Below are positions 48,369 through 57,682 of a stretch of DNA of 64,000 nt, in pieces. Under the pieces are notes generated by a model. The model searched no databases. It was not told the DNA's origin and saw only the letters and a program-made list of their open reading frames with translations. Position 1 is the first letter of the stretch, and the number at the start of each line of letters is the position of its first letter. The stretch is from NCBI RefSeq assembly GCF_008065135.1, contig NZ_CP042914.1, positions 62,001-126,000 on the forward strand, written 5' to 3'. The DNA comes from Roseimaritima ulvae (GTDB taxonomy: Bacteria; Planctomycetota; Planctomycetia; Pirellulales; Pirellulaceae). The position numbers and the translations under genes are program-made.

Positions 48369-51326
48369 ATGTCAATCGTGAAACGATGCTGCGCTGTGAT
48401 TTGTCTGATTTGGGTCTCCAGCAACCTAGCTGACGCCCAAGATCAAGAATTTCAACAGGTCTTGGTACCGCTGTTTCAGCAGCACTGCCTGGATTGTCAC
48501 GGTGTCGAGGAAGCGAACGCGGACATCGATCTGCAAAGCCTCGCCACGGCCAAAGATTTGCTCGACCGACCCGCATGGATCGAAAAAGTGTTGGACGCCA
48601 TCGCCGGCGGGGCCATGCCGCCGGATGGAGAGCCGGGATTGGAGCCGGCGAAACAAACGGCGGCCGTGAAGGCACTGAAAGCGATGCTGCGGCAGGCCAC
48701 CGAGCATACGCAGCGAGCGAATGTTCCGGTCCGTCGGCTGAATCGTTTTCAGTACAACAACACCGTTCGCGATCTGTTTCAACTCGATCGAGACGTGTTT
48801 GCCTTGCCCGAGAAGTTGATGACTCGCCACCACAATTATCTGCACGAGCGGGATCCCCAGGCCGCGGCCCATCCGATGCCGAGTTCGGTGCAAGTCGCGT
48901 CGCATTCCTTGCAACCGCTGCCGGGTTTAACAGGCGTCAAACCCTTTCCGAAGGATCTGCGGGCCGAACATGGCTTTGACAATCAAGCGAATCAGTTGAC
49001 TCTGTCGCCGTTGTTGCTCGATGCGTTTTTGCGGCTGAGCGTTTCGATTGTGGAAAGCCCGGACTTCAACGAACAAACGGTCGGCATTTGGAACGACTTC
49101 TTTGCGGCACCTGCCGATCCGAATCAACGTGACGGCGAGATTCGAAGACGATTGGCCAGCTTTCTGCGTATCGCGTTTCGCGGCCCCGTCGACGACGAAA
49201 CGCTCGACCGCTACACCGCCTACGCGATCGCCAAAATCGACAGCGGTTTATCGTTCCCCGATGGCATGAAAAAGGTCGCCGCGGCGGTGCTGTCTTCGCC
49301 GCTGTTTCTATATCGTTCGCCCGCCGTGGATCCGTCCGATCAGCCCTTCGTGTTGGCTTCGCGATTGTCGTATTTCCTCTGGGGCAGCTGTCCCGATGAG
49401 CCATTGCTGCAACGGGCCGCAGCGGGTCAGCTTTCCGACCCGGCGATGCTTGACCAGACGATCGCTCGGATGCTGGCTGATCCAAAGATCGAAGGTTTTT
49501 TGGATTCCTTTCCATCGCAGTGGATGCAGTTGGAAAACGTCTTGGCGGTCACACCGGATCCGCAGATCAACCGCTACTTCTCGCTCGCGGCCGACCGACC
49601 GGCCAGCGTGCAGATGGTATTGGAACCGCTGTTGTTGTTCGACACGGTGTTTGTCGAAAATCGGCCCATCGCGGATTTGTTAGCGCCCGACTTCACCTAT
49701 CAAAGCGAATTTCTGGAGACCTGGTATCACAGCGAATTGTCGCCGCCGCCGGTGGATGTGCAGGCGATTGAAGCGGAGAACCAGCGGAAGGACGAGCGAC
49801 GACGTGAGCTGCGGGATGCCATCGCCAGCCTGATCGCCGAACAGAACGAGCTTGAGCAGCCGGTGCGCGCGGCGGTGTTAAAGGAACGCCAGGAATCCGG
49901 TTCCGCTCCGTCGGCTCTCGACTTGAAGCCCTATGCGAGTTGGGGTTTTGATGGCGACTTGTCGGAATCGGTGCGGGGGCTGGATCTGACGGCTCACGGC
50001 GAAATTCAGTTCCGTGACGGCCAAGTGGTGCTGGACGGGGCTTATTTGCTCAGCAAGCCGCTGCCTATCGATTTAGACGCTAAGACGATGGAAGTTTGGT
50101 TTCGGTTGCCAACATTGCAGCAACGCGGTGGTGGACTGATGGGGGTTCAGGTGACCGGAGGGCTGTTCGAAACCATCGTCTTGGGCGAACGGCAGAACCT
50201 GCGTTGGATGTCCGGCAGCAACGGCTTCGAACGCACCGAAGATTTTGTCGACGCCGTGGACGAAACCGCTGCCGATGAACTGCTTCATCTAGTGATGGTG
50301 TACGAGCAAGACGGCACCAAGACGCTGTACCGCAACGGCCTGCGATACGGCCGGCCGTATCAGAAGGGGCAGGTGACGTTTCCTCGCGACCAGACGAACG
50401 TGATGTTTGGACTCCGTCATCTGCCGCCGGGCGGCAACCGTCATCTGGCCGTCAGCATCGACCAGGCGCGGCTATACGATCGAGCTTTGACGATCGAGGA
50501 AGTCGAAGCCGCCGCCTCGCAGCGCGGTACGTTCGTGTCGACCGAGCAGTTGGTCGCCGCGATGACGCCAGACCAGTGCCGCCACCGCGATGAATTGATC
50601 GCGGCCTTGGCGACTCGTCGGGAAGAGCTACGGCAGGTGCCGGCCAATGTCGATCCCGCGGCCGTCGTCCGCGCGGCGCAGCAAAAGTACGATGACAAAC
50701 TTCGCGCGATGTTACAGGCACGTGATTTTCATCGCGTCCCGCTCAGCGATCCAAGGTTCGGCGGCATCATTACCAACGCCGCCACGCTCAGCATGACTTC
50801 GGGACCTCAACGGACGCATCCGGTGGCTCGCGGGGTGTGGGTGATTGAGGTGATTTTCAACGACCCACCCGACCCGCCACCCAACGACGTGCCGCCGCTG
50901 AACGAGGAGGCCGGCGACAAGGACCAAACCATTCGTGAACGATTTGCCGCGCACCGTGATCACGCGTCCTGTGCGGGCTGTCATACGAAACTCGATCCGC
51001 TCGGTTTTGCCTTGGAAAACTTTGACATCACCGGTCGATGGCGAGACAAGTACGCCAATGGTCGAGACGTGGATGCCAGCGGCACGCTGATGCGGAAGCA
51101 TGATTTTGGCGAAGCGGTTAGTTTCAAAGCCGCGATCGTCAAGGAACAACCGCGGTTCGCCAAAGCTTTCACCGAGCATCTATTGCGGTTTGCAGTGGCA
51201 CAGGAACTTTCGCCCGCCGACTCCTTGGTCGTGGACGACATCCTGGCCCGAGCCGCCGAGGACCACTACCGGCTGCAAACCTTGCTGCGAGAAGTGATTC
51301 ACAGCGAACGCTTTCAGACGTATTAA
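48369..51326 (+). CDS. DUF1587/1592/1595/1588/1585 cytochrome-type protein with LamG insertion
   Basis: The product has 985 aa. ATG 48369 starts a signal peptide (IVKRCCAVICLIWVSSNLADA). A planctomycete cytochrome-c-like domain has C40-L-D-C-H44. DUF1587 (RRLNRFQYNNTVRDLFQLD), DUF1595/1592 (RLSYFLWGSCPDEPLL) and a concanavalin-like LamG module (about 520-715, ASWGFDGDLSESVRG, TMEVWFRLP) follow. DUF1588 carries a second CxxCH (HASCAGCHTKLDPLGFALENF, Cys near 867), and the protein ends with DUF1585. It is expected in the periplasm, possibly electron transfer coupled to polymer binding. It pairs with DUF1552. Confidence 0.9.
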   Translation: MSIVKRCCAVICLIWVSSNLADAQDQEFQQVLVPLFQQHCLDCHGVEEANADIDLQSLATAKDLLDRPAWIEKVLDAIAGGAMPPDGEPGLEPAKQTAAVKALKAMLRQATEHTQRANVPVRRLNRFQYNNTVRDLFQLDRDVFALPEKLMTRHHNYLHERDPQAAAHPMPSSVQVASHSLQPLPGLTGVKPFPKDLRAEHGFDNQANQLTLSPLLLDAFLRLSVSIVESPDFNEQTVGIWNDFFAAPADPNQRDGEIRRRLASFLRIAFRGPVDDETLDRYTAYAIAKIDSGLSFPDGMKKVAAAVLSSPLFLYRSPAVDPSDQPFVLASRLSYFLWGSCPDEPLLQRAAAGQLSDPAMLDQTIARMLADPKIEGFLDSFPSQWMQLENVLAVTPDPQINRYFSLAADRPASVQMVLEPLLLFDTVFVENRPIADLLAPDFTYQSEFLETWYHSELSPPPVDVQAIEAENQRKDERRRELRDAIASLIAEQNELEQPVRAAVLKERQESGSAPSALDLKPYASWGFDGDLSESVRGLDLTAHGEIQFRDGQVVLDGAYLLSKPLPIDLDAKTMEVWFRLPTLQQRGGGLMGVQVTGGLFETIVLGERQNLRWMSGSNGFERTEDFVDAVDETAADELLHLVMVYEQDGTKTLYRNGLRYGRPYQKGQVTFPRDQTNVMFGLRHLPPGGNRHLAVSIDQARLYDRALTIEEVEAAASQRGTFVSTEQLVAAMTPDQCRHRDELIAALATRREELRQVPANVDPAAVVRAAQQKYDDKLRAMLQARDFHRVPLSDPRFGGIITNAATLSMTSGPQRTHPVARGVWVIEVIFNDPPDPPPNDVPPLNEEAGDKDQTIRERFAAHRDHASCAGCHTKLDPLGFALENFDITGRWRDKYANGRDVDASGTLMRKHDFGEAVSFKAAIVKEQPRFAKAFTEHLLRFAVAQELSPADSLVVDDILARAAEDHYRLQTLLREVIHSERFQTY

Positions 51327-51348
51327 ACGTGAAAAGACGCGAACGCAA

Positions 51349-51396
51349 CCCAGGGCGGCACCAACGCTTGTTGCCCTCGCGTTGTCTTGCACTGGG
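51349..51396. repeat. nested palindrome CCCAGGG...CACTGGG, copy 1
   Basis: Outer arms CCCAGGGC and GCACTGGG enclose CAACGC and GCGTTG arms, 23 bases after the DUF1592 stop. A better conserved copy lies at 57492-57539. It may terminate transcription of the DUF1552/1592 operon. Confidence 0.6.
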
Positions 51397-51570
51397 CTAT
51401 GAAAATTGCTGGATCTGCGGTCCGCAGAGTAGGCGTTTGGTCGTGATATAACTTGCGATGCGTGCTCACGCAGCTCAAAATAGCGGGCGCGGAGGTATTC
51501 AGCATCCTCGCCGAACCGTAGGGCGATCGACTGCGGCAAAGAATCTCTGGCCGAACCTTCGGAAACTGAA

Positions 51571-52878
51571 ATGCATCTAGCCCTCGTTTGCCCCGATATG
51601 ACGGGGCATTTGAATCCGATGACCACGCTTGGTCGGGCGTTATCCCGCCAGGGACATCGGGTCACGCTGATGGGTTTGCCCAGCTCTCGAGCCGTCGCCG
51701 AAGCACGTGGTTTGGAATTTTTGGAAATCGGCTGTCCCGAATTTGCCGCGGGGGAATTGGAAGCGGACCGAGCCCTGTTGGGGCGGCTGCGTGGTTACTC
51801 GGCGGTACGACTGACCGGCCAGATGCTGCGCAGAGCGGCCGCGATCGTGTTGCGAGACGCGCCCGAGATCGCCCGCGCTGAAGGCATCGAAGGGTTTGTC
51901 GTCGACCAGGTCTCGCCCGCGGGAACAAGCGTCGCGCAGTCGTTGGAGCTGCCTTTTGCCACCGTCTGCAACGCTCTGGCAATCCATATGGAAGCCGGAG
52001 TGCCGCCGGTGATGATGCCCTGGCCGTACCGTCAGGGAAGTTTGGCTCGCTGGCGAAATCGGATCGGCAATCGTTTGTTGAGCTTTGCCGCCAAACCCGT
52101 GTTTGAGGAAGTTAATCAGTTTCGTGATCGCCACCGACTGACGCCGCTGGTGCCCCTGATGCCAAGCCATGACGAACTGGTGCAAGTCGCTCAGCAACCC
52201 GCCTTTTTGGATTTCCCTCGCGAACAACTTCCGGATCATTTTCATTACACCGGCCCCTGGCACGAGCCGGATCGAGACGCTGAGCTGGAGTTCCCCTGGG
52301 ACAAACTGGATGGGCGGCCGATCCTGTACGCCTCCTTGGGGACGCTGCAAAACCGGCTACAGGGATTGTTCGAAAACATCATCGCCGCCTGCGCCGAACA
52401 AGACGTGCAGCTGGTGTTGTCGCTGGGCAGACAGGAGGCAGAGCTGGATCTGCCGACGACGTCCAACGCCATCATCGTCCCCTATGCCCCGCAGCTCCCG
52501 TTGCTGCAGCAAGCGGTCGCCGTGGTCACGCACGGCGGCTTGAATACGGCTCTGGAAACGCTCGCCCAGGGGGTGCCGATGGTGGTCATCCCGATGACCA
52601 ACGACCAGCCCGGCGTCGCGCGTCGCGCCGAAGCGTTGGGCGCCGCGGCAGTGGTTTTACCCCGCTCGGCGACCGTTAAACGACTCCGGCAGGCCATCGC
52701 TCAGGTCTTGCAGCAGCCAAGTTACCGTGAATCGGCCGAGCGCTGCCAGCAGCAACTGAAGCAGGCTCCCAACGTGACCGATGCCGCCGACCTGATCAGC
52801 CGTGCCTTAACCGAGCAGACCCGCCTGACGCGAACCGACCAGCTGCAAACCAAGCAAAATCACTCGTCGGCAAAATGA
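51571..52878 (+). CDS. GT1-family glycosyltransferase (UGT/MGT-like)
   Basis: The product has 435 aa from ATG 51571. The N-terminal acceptor domain begins MHLALVCPDMTGHLNPMTTLGRAL, with a His (residue 13) in the position of the general base of GT1 enzymes. The C-terminal donor domain has YASLGTLQN, VPYAPQLPLLQQAVAVVTHGG and HGGLNTALETLAQGVPMVVIPMTNDQP, the PSPG-like nucleotide-sugar site. Relatives glycosylate macrolides, sterols and carotenoids such as zeaxanthin (CrtX). No biosynthetic cluster is adjacent, so the acceptor is unknown. It is cytoplasmic or membrane-associated. Confidence 0.9.
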   Translation: MHLALVCPDMTGHLNPMTTLGRALSRQGHRVTLMGLPSSRAVAEARGLEFLEIGCPEFAAGELEADRALLGRLRGYSAVRLTGQMLRRAAAIVLRDAPEIARAEGIEGFVVDQVSPAGTSVAQSLELPFATVCNALAIHMEAGVPPVMMPWPYRQGSLARWRNRIGNRLLSFAAKPVFEEVNQFRDRHRLTPLVPLMPSHDELVQVAQQPAFLDFPREQLPDHFHYTGPWHEPDRDAELEFPWDKLDGRPILYASLGTLQNRLQGLFENIIAACAEQDVQLVLSLGRQEAELDLPTTSNAIIVPYAPQLPLLQQAVAVVTHGGLNTALETLAQGVPMVVIPMTNDQPGVARRAEALGAAAVVLPRSATVKRLRQAIAQVLQQPSYRESAERCQQQLKQAPNVTDAADLISRALTEQTRLTRTDQLQTKQNHSSAK

Positions 52879-52953
52879 GCGCCCCGATCTCGCAGCTTTG
52901 GAGCCTAAGTTGCGTAGCGGTCCTTCATTTCCCCAGCGGAGCAAGTAGCAAAC

Positions 52954-53457
52954 ATGACATTTCGCATCAAAGAAAAATTCTGGTCATGGGGCAATGACTT
53001 TAGCATCCAGGATGCCGAGGGGAATCTATGTTATTACGTCGATGGCAAAGCGTTTTCCTGGGGTGACAAGCTGTCCTTTCAGGATGCCAACCGCAACGAA
53101 TTGGCGTTTATCAGCCAAAAGCTGCTGTCGTGGAAACCGCGCTACCAGATCATCATCGACGGATCGGTGTTTGCGGAAGTGGTCAAGGAATGGACTTGGC
53201 TGAGGAAAAAGTTCACGTTGGATGTGCCGGGTCCGAACGACTACACGATCGACGGTTCGTTTTGGCAGCACGAGTTCACGTTTGAGCGATCGGGCCGCAC
53301 GGTGGCCAGAGTCAGCAAGAAGCTGTGGTCGTGGACGGACAGTTACGGCGTAGACATCGTGGAAGGTGAAGACGAAGTCGCCGTGTTATGCGCCTGCATC
53401 GTGATCGACCAAGTCCTGCACGACGAACGAAGCAACCACAGCAGCGTCAACAACTAA
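52954..53457 (+). CDS. LURP-one-related / Tubby-C-like protein
   Basis: The product has 167 aa and no signal. The repeated pattern RIKEKFWSWGNDFSIQDAEGN, KAFSWGDKLSFQDANRNELAFI, SQKLLSWKPRYQIIIDG and VSKKLWSWTDSYGVDI is typical of the LURP-one (LOR) beta-barrel fold, shared with Tubby C-domains and phospholipid scramblase. Bacterial members are of unknown function; membrane-lipid association is possible. It starts at ATG 52954, 75 bp after the glycosyltransferase, on the same strand. A CGTTTAACCCGTAGCCGCAGG repeat fragment lies just beyond its stop. Confidence 0.83.
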   Translation: MTFRIKEKFWSWGNDFSIQDAEGNLCYYVDGKAFSWGDKLSFQDANRNELAFISQKLLSWKPRYQIIIDGSVFAEVVKEWTWLRKKFTLDVPGPNDYTIDGSFWQHEFTFERSGRTVARVSKKLWSWTDSYGVDIVEGEDEVAVLCACIVIDQVLHDERSNHSSVNN

Positions 53458-53768
53458 CTCGCAGGTCCGCAATCGTTTAACCCGTAGCCGCAGGCGCCGG
53501 CTGACTGAGGAACATTGAATTGCCCGTGCGGCCTGACTTCACCCTCCCTCTGGGAGGGTCGAGCGTCAGCGAGGGGAGGGTTTCTCGGCTGCGAACAATG
53601 ATTCTAACGACATGCAAGTCCAACGAACCCTCCCCGCTCGTTCCTCGCGACCCTCCCAGAGGGAGGGTGAAATACTATTAAGTCAGGCGTCTCCGCAGGC
53701 ATCGGCGAAAACGTTTCCCAGCACCACGGGCGAGTCGCCAAACCTTACAGTCAACCCCAACAAATACC
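53458..53768. repeat. repeat-filled intergenic region with large nested inverted repeat
   Basis: An array-family fragment (CGTTTAACCCGTAGCCGCAGG, about 53473-53497) is followed by an inverted repeat at 53532-53687. Its arms begin CCTGACT and contain ACCCTCCCTCTGGGAGGGT, itself a hairpin. The right arm carries a ten-base insertion relative to the left. No gene is seen. Confidence 0.75.
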
Positions 53769-54601
53769 ATGCCTTACAGCAAACAACCCCGCAAACGTTT
53801 CCGACGCCGACGGTGGACCAGCTTTAGCCTGCGGAATGGTTACTGCGTACGTTGGGGCAGGATCATTTTCACGATGTCGTTTGGGTCATCACAAAAGATG
53901 GAGACGATTATCTCAAACACCTCTCCGATCTCGGAGAGCTTGGTGCACGCGACCCAGGGGCACCTGCTGACTTGATTGGACAATTGAGTGATTTCCCGAG
54001 GCTGGAAACCTTGACTCTCGTTGGCTCGGACGCGAACGAAAAAGGCCTCAAGTATGCAGGCCAACAGGGTAGCCTACGAACGTTGCACCTTTTCCGTCCC
54101 TTCCAATTCACCGAGCAGGGTATGGCTCACCTCGCGGGTCTCGGCGAACTCCAAAGTTTAACGATTACATCAACCCAGATAGAGTCCCTGCGGGGACTGG
54201 AACGCGTGCCGAGTTTGCGTCACCTTTTCATTGATCACAGCGATTTTAAAGGAGAATGTTTCCAGCACCTACAAGCACTAACACAGCTTCGCCAACTCAG
54301 GCTTGCCTCTCGTGAAGTGACGCTCACCGACGAAGATCTTATCCACCTCGGATCCTTGACGCAGTTGGAACACCTTGCAGTTGACGTCTCGGAGATCACT
54401 GAAGAAGGCGTGCGACACCTCGCTGGCTTGGAGAATCTGCAATCGCTCTCTCTCGCGGAAACAACTATTTCCGCAGACGGTTTACGGCACCTTGCGACCC
54501 TCAACAACCTGCGATCGTTGACGGTCAAATTCTCTGGCAAGCAAGAAGCGGCGTGGCTCCAGCAACAGCTCCCGGGGTGTACCGTCAGATTCCGACGCTA
54601 G
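53769..54601 (+). pseudogene. decayed leucine-rich-repeat gene
   Basis: A basic start, MPYSKQPRKRFRRRRWTSFSL, of the kind that begins many planctomycete LRR proteins (usually followed by a TM segment), opens at 53769 but runs into a different frame after about 35 codons. The LRR region (DHFHDVVWVITKDGDDYLKHL, LETLTLVGSDANEKGL, LEHLAVDVSEITEEGVRHLAGL) continues in frame +2 from about 53852 with only a TTG as possible start and has lost the TM segment. A frameshift plus deletion is the simplest reading. The TAG stop is formed by TA of the target and G of the adjacent mobile element, so the natural 3' end is also altered. Confidence 0.7.
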
Positions 54602-54839
54602 GCTCTGTCTGAAACTTATTAAACCGATAAATTGACAGGTGCAATGATTCGCAAGTAGCGTCCGATGATTTGCTCGACGATGCAGCGCCGCCGGTACGAG
54701 CCTTTATCGAGCTCCTCAGCGTCCACGGTCGCCTGCTGGAGACGTCGCAGAATGCCATTGAATTTGCCGACTTTCTCCTATGACTAGAAAATCAATTCTA
54801 GGCACGGAGTCAGCGAACGGACAGTTTTCAGACAGAGCC
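54601..54839. mobile_element. 239-bp TA-flanked MITE / IS remnant
   Basis: Terminal inverted repeats GGCTCTGTCTGAAA (54601) and TTTCAGACAGAGCC (ending 54839) match over 14 bases. Both ends are bordered by TA, consistent with a TA target-site duplication. The interior on the minus strand can be read as GSYRRRCIVEQIIGRYLR, resembling a transposase C-terminal segment (RRxxVExxxG), so it looks like an internally deleted insertion sequence. Both flanking coding sequences end at its edges with TAG codons composed of TA and element G. Confidence 0.72.
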
Positions 54840-55765
54840 TAATGTACTGAAACCGCTTTCGGATGCGACTTGCAATTACCGATCCGTTGGTCAAGGAATC
54901 GGATTGCCTGCTCAAGCCGCTCGTCTTGAAAAAATGGTTTGCCGCCATGCCCAGCGGATTCCAGCACCACCAGCTCTGCGACAAGCCCTGCGGCCTGGTA
55001 GAGTCGCACGATGTGCTGGCTCTGGTCCAACAGAACGGTCTTGTCAGCCTTGCCGTGGAAAACCAACAGCGGCGGGTCATCATCCGAAACGTAATTCGCG
55101 GGACTGGCGAACCGTTCCGTTTGCGGATCCAGTTTTTGACCAGCAACCCCTCCAAGCAAGGCAAAGCTGCCGGACTTTTGGGTGTAGGCGCGTTCGGGTT
55201 GAGTCCTGCCACGCAGGACGAAGTCAGACGGACCGAAATAGTCGATTACGGCCTGAACACGTGACGATTGATCGAGGTTCCCACCCACATCGCCTTCCAG
55301 TTCGATCACGTCGCCGGAGGTGCCCATTAACAAAGCCAAATGACCACCGGCCGAACTACCCGCCACAGCGATTGACTCGGCGTCGTAGCCGAATCGATCC
55401 GCGTTGGCGCGAAGCCAGCGTACGGCGGCTTTGCAATCATGGATTTGCGCCGGAAAGACCGCTGTGTCGGCAAAGCGGTAGCTGATGCTGGCCAGAGCAT
55501 AACCCTGCTCAGTGATCTTCAGGATCGAAAGTTTGTTCTTCGAACCACCACGCCAACCCCCGCCGTGAATCCAGACGACTAGCGGTGCCGCGTGTTGCAC
55601 GGTCGGGAGGTACAAATCCAGCTTCAATGCTCGACCATCAACCTCTGCAAACACGAGGTCTCGATGAACTTGCACCGCAGCCGTCTCGTCACCGTTCGCC
55701 GGGGGGATAGCCAGCGCGAAGGCAACCAACATCGATAATTTCAAACCGATCGGGAAACGAGGCAT
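54839..55765 (-). CDS. secreted alpha/beta-hydrolase (esterase, HGGG family)
   Basis: The product has 308 aa. A signal peptide ([18 protein letters not shown]) is followed by an alpha/beta-hydrolase fold: oxyanion HGGGW (67-71), nucleophile elbow G136-S-S138-A-G, acid in [10 protein letters not shown] (Asp about 242) and histidine in ESAGHGGK (about 271). The architecture matches acetylesterase/lipase BD-FAE proteins acting on acetylated sugars. The TAG stop includes the TA and first G of the adjacent element, so the last residues (VSVH) may not be ancestral. ATG 55765 is the only clear start. Confidence 0.9.
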   Translation of the reverse strand: MPRFPIGLKLSMLVAFALAIPPANGDETAAVQVHRDLVFAEVDGRALKLDLYLPTVQHAAPLVVWIHGGGWRGGSKNKLSILKITEQGYALASISYRFADTAVFPAQIHDCKAAVRWLRANADRFGYDAESIAVAGSSAGGHLALLMGTSGDVIELEGDVGGNLDQSSRVQAVIDYFGPSDFVLRGRTQPERAYTQKSGSFALLGGVAGQKLDPQTERFASPANYVSDDDPPLLVFHGKADKTVLLDQSQHIVRLYQAAGLVAELVVLESAGHGGKPFFQDERLEQAIRFLDQRIGNCKSHPKAVSVH

Positions 55766-55814
55766 CAGGCTGCACGCTGTTTGAGGAGTGGCTGAAAATG
55801 AATGACGGACACTG

Positions 55815-57332
55815 TCACTGAGGCGTTAGCGTGGCGTCGCTAGATTCGGGCATGGGGCCGATATACTTCTTTGCAATCACCACGTTGTCGATAAACACGT
55901 GTTGGTCATAGGGCGACGGGCTCGTTCCGCCGTGGTAAAGGTTCATCCACACCTGTTCGATCTTTAACTCGTCGGTCAGCCGAAAGCGGATGTTTGTTTT
56001 CTCGAATGCCAGATGCCCATCCACCCAGGCACGCAGGACTCCGTTCTTTTCGCCGATTGAGTTGAGCCGGCAGTATTGTTCAATTGCGTACCATCGATTG
56101 GTTTCCAGGTATCCGCGATAGTCATTGTTCCAGATCCAATTCGTTCCATACGAACCTTGCATGTCGGCGTGGTAGCAGTAAAACCCAATCGGCGTTCTCC
56201 CTGCTAAGGGATTTCCAGCCGGGATGGTCCTTCGGAACAGACCGCGCGCCGACCAGCCGTTTGTGCCGTTGCTTTTCCGTCCACCCCAGCCCGCACGGCC
56301 ATACGTGCCACTGATCCCAGGCAGCTTGCCGCCTTGAACGGTTTGGTTCCAATCATCCGCCAACCGTAAGTAGTAACGAAAGTAGATCGCTTCGGGCTCC
56401 TGTCCGGTTTGCTTACCGAATTTGTAAATTGTGTTCAGGGCCGTCGTCGAGCCTTTGGCGATTCGGGAACGTAAGGCTTGGCCCTGTAGCGGCTGGAACT
56501 TCTCGAATCGTGTGTCGGCAGCGACCGTGTCGATCCGGTTCTTGGGTTCGGCCTGCGTCCATTCGCTCTGCCAGTTCGAACGCTCAAAACCCGTCGCAAA
56601 AATCACATTGGGATCGTCGGCAATATCGTGATCATTCTGGTACCGCGCGGCGATACCCAAAATTGGTGGCGATGGCGGTTCGTTATGCCCCTGTTGGCAG
56701 CGAAATACACCGATGCTGGTGGAGCCAAATTGTTTTGAGGTTTGCAGAATCAATGTGGCCTTCGAGATCTTGCCGATCTTTGCGGCTTGATCCAGATCGA
56801 ATCGAATAAAAAGATGAATGGGATCGGCGGAGACGCGTAGCTCGTCAGCTTGGCCCTGACTGCGGTAAGTCGACTTGGTGAGAAAAGTATCGGCAACTGC
56901 GGCAAGACTAGTCGTCCCGGCTTCGCCAATCAGCAGCAATTTGGGATGGAGTGTGGCGTCTGGACTTTCGCGACTGCCGAACACAATCGGGCCACGGCCA
57001 GCGGTGGCCCGCAAAAACATGCCCTGATTAGGATGCTTTCCAGCGGCCCATTCGTTCACCAGATTGGTGACATCCCAAGCAACCGGTTTGCGGGTATCGT
57101 CGTCCACGACTTTGGCAACCGCATAGGCAACATCACCTTGCTCGGTATCCTTCGCATCCCGCCAGTCACCCATGAAGTGTTTCCAGGGCAGAATCGCAGC
57201 GGCGTTATAGTATTCGCGACCGGCGCCATCGTTGTGCTGCGAGGAACCTTCTGCCCAATCCGCTCGCTCGGCCAAAGCCGGACCGACAGTCCCCAAAACG
57301 AACAGCAACAAGCCAATGGTGGTGGATTTCAT
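55815..57332 (-). CDS. secreted polysaccharide-lyase-family-14-like protein
   Basis: The product has 505 aa from ATG 57332, which starts [21 protein letters not shown]; the upstream frame has a poor start. The N-terminal 200 residues resemble a DNRLRE-type module ([46 protein letters not shown]). The C-terminal part (about 235-490) has the PL14-like signature [21 protein letters not shown], with [14 protein letters not shown] and [30 protein letters not shown] segments. PL14 enzymes cleave alginate or glucuronan; here the substrate is inferred only from similarity. It is 50 bp upstream of and co-oriented with the esterase, forming a possible deacetylase/lyase pair. Confidence 0.78.
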   Translation of the reverse strand: MKSTTIGLLLFVLGTVGPALAERADWAEGSSQHNDGAGREYYNAAAILPWKHFMGDWRDAKDTEQGDVAYAVAKVVDDDTRKPVAWDVTNLVNEWAAGKHPNQGMFLRATAGRGPIVFGSRESPDATLHPKLLLIGEAGTTSLAAVADTFLTKSTYRSQGQADELRVSADPIHLFIRFDLDQAAKIGKISKATLILQTSKQFGSTSIGVFRCQQGHNEPPSPPILGIAARYQNDHDIADDPNVIFATGFERSNWQSEWTQAEPKNRIDTVAADTRFEKFQPLQGQALRSRIAKGSTTALNTIYKFGKQTGQEPEAIYFRYYLRLADDWNQTVQGGKLPGISGTYGRAGWGGRKSNGTNGWSARGLFRRTIPAGNPLAGRTPIGFYCYHADMQGSYGTNWIWNNDYRGYLETNRWYAIEQYCRLNSIGEKNGVLRAWVDGHLAFEKTNIRFRLTDELKIEQVWMNLYHGGTSPSPYDQHVFIDNVVIAKKYIGPMPESSDATLTPQ

Positions 57333-57682
57333 AAGACTTTCGCAAGGTTTACGAAGACGCGAGGAACACATGCCGCCAGTGTAACGCACATCAGTCATTA
57401 AAACCGGAGCAACATTCGACGCCGATCATCGGTCTCGAATCGTCGATGACTTGGCTCACGCGACCGGGGACGGACATAAATGCGCACGCAACCCAGGGCG
57501 GCGGCAACGCTCGTTCCCCTCGCGTTGCCTTGCCCTGGGCTGGTATCGAGCTGGGCCTTCGGCCCGTCGGAATTTGTACGCCGAAACACTCGCTATTTCC
57601 TGCACACCCTGCCGGGGTGCAATTCGGTCGACGCGTCGCCACCGCCGCTACGCGGCTGATCCACGCTATCTGTTCCACTACG
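57333..57682. repeat. repeat-containing intergenic region, no gene
   Basis: It holds the nested palindrome copy 2 (57492-57539): CCCAGGG...GGCAACGC...GCGTTGCC...CCCTGGG. This is followed by shorter hairpins (CTGGGCCTTCGGCCCG at 57551-57566). Open frames here are repeat-derived. The PL14 promoter is presumably near 57333-57400 on the minus strand. Confidence 0.65.

Noticed and set aside
54784-55212. 142-codon alternative minus-strand frame in the alpha/beta-hydrolase
   Set aside because: It is out of frame with the HGGG and GSSAG motifs; a shadow.
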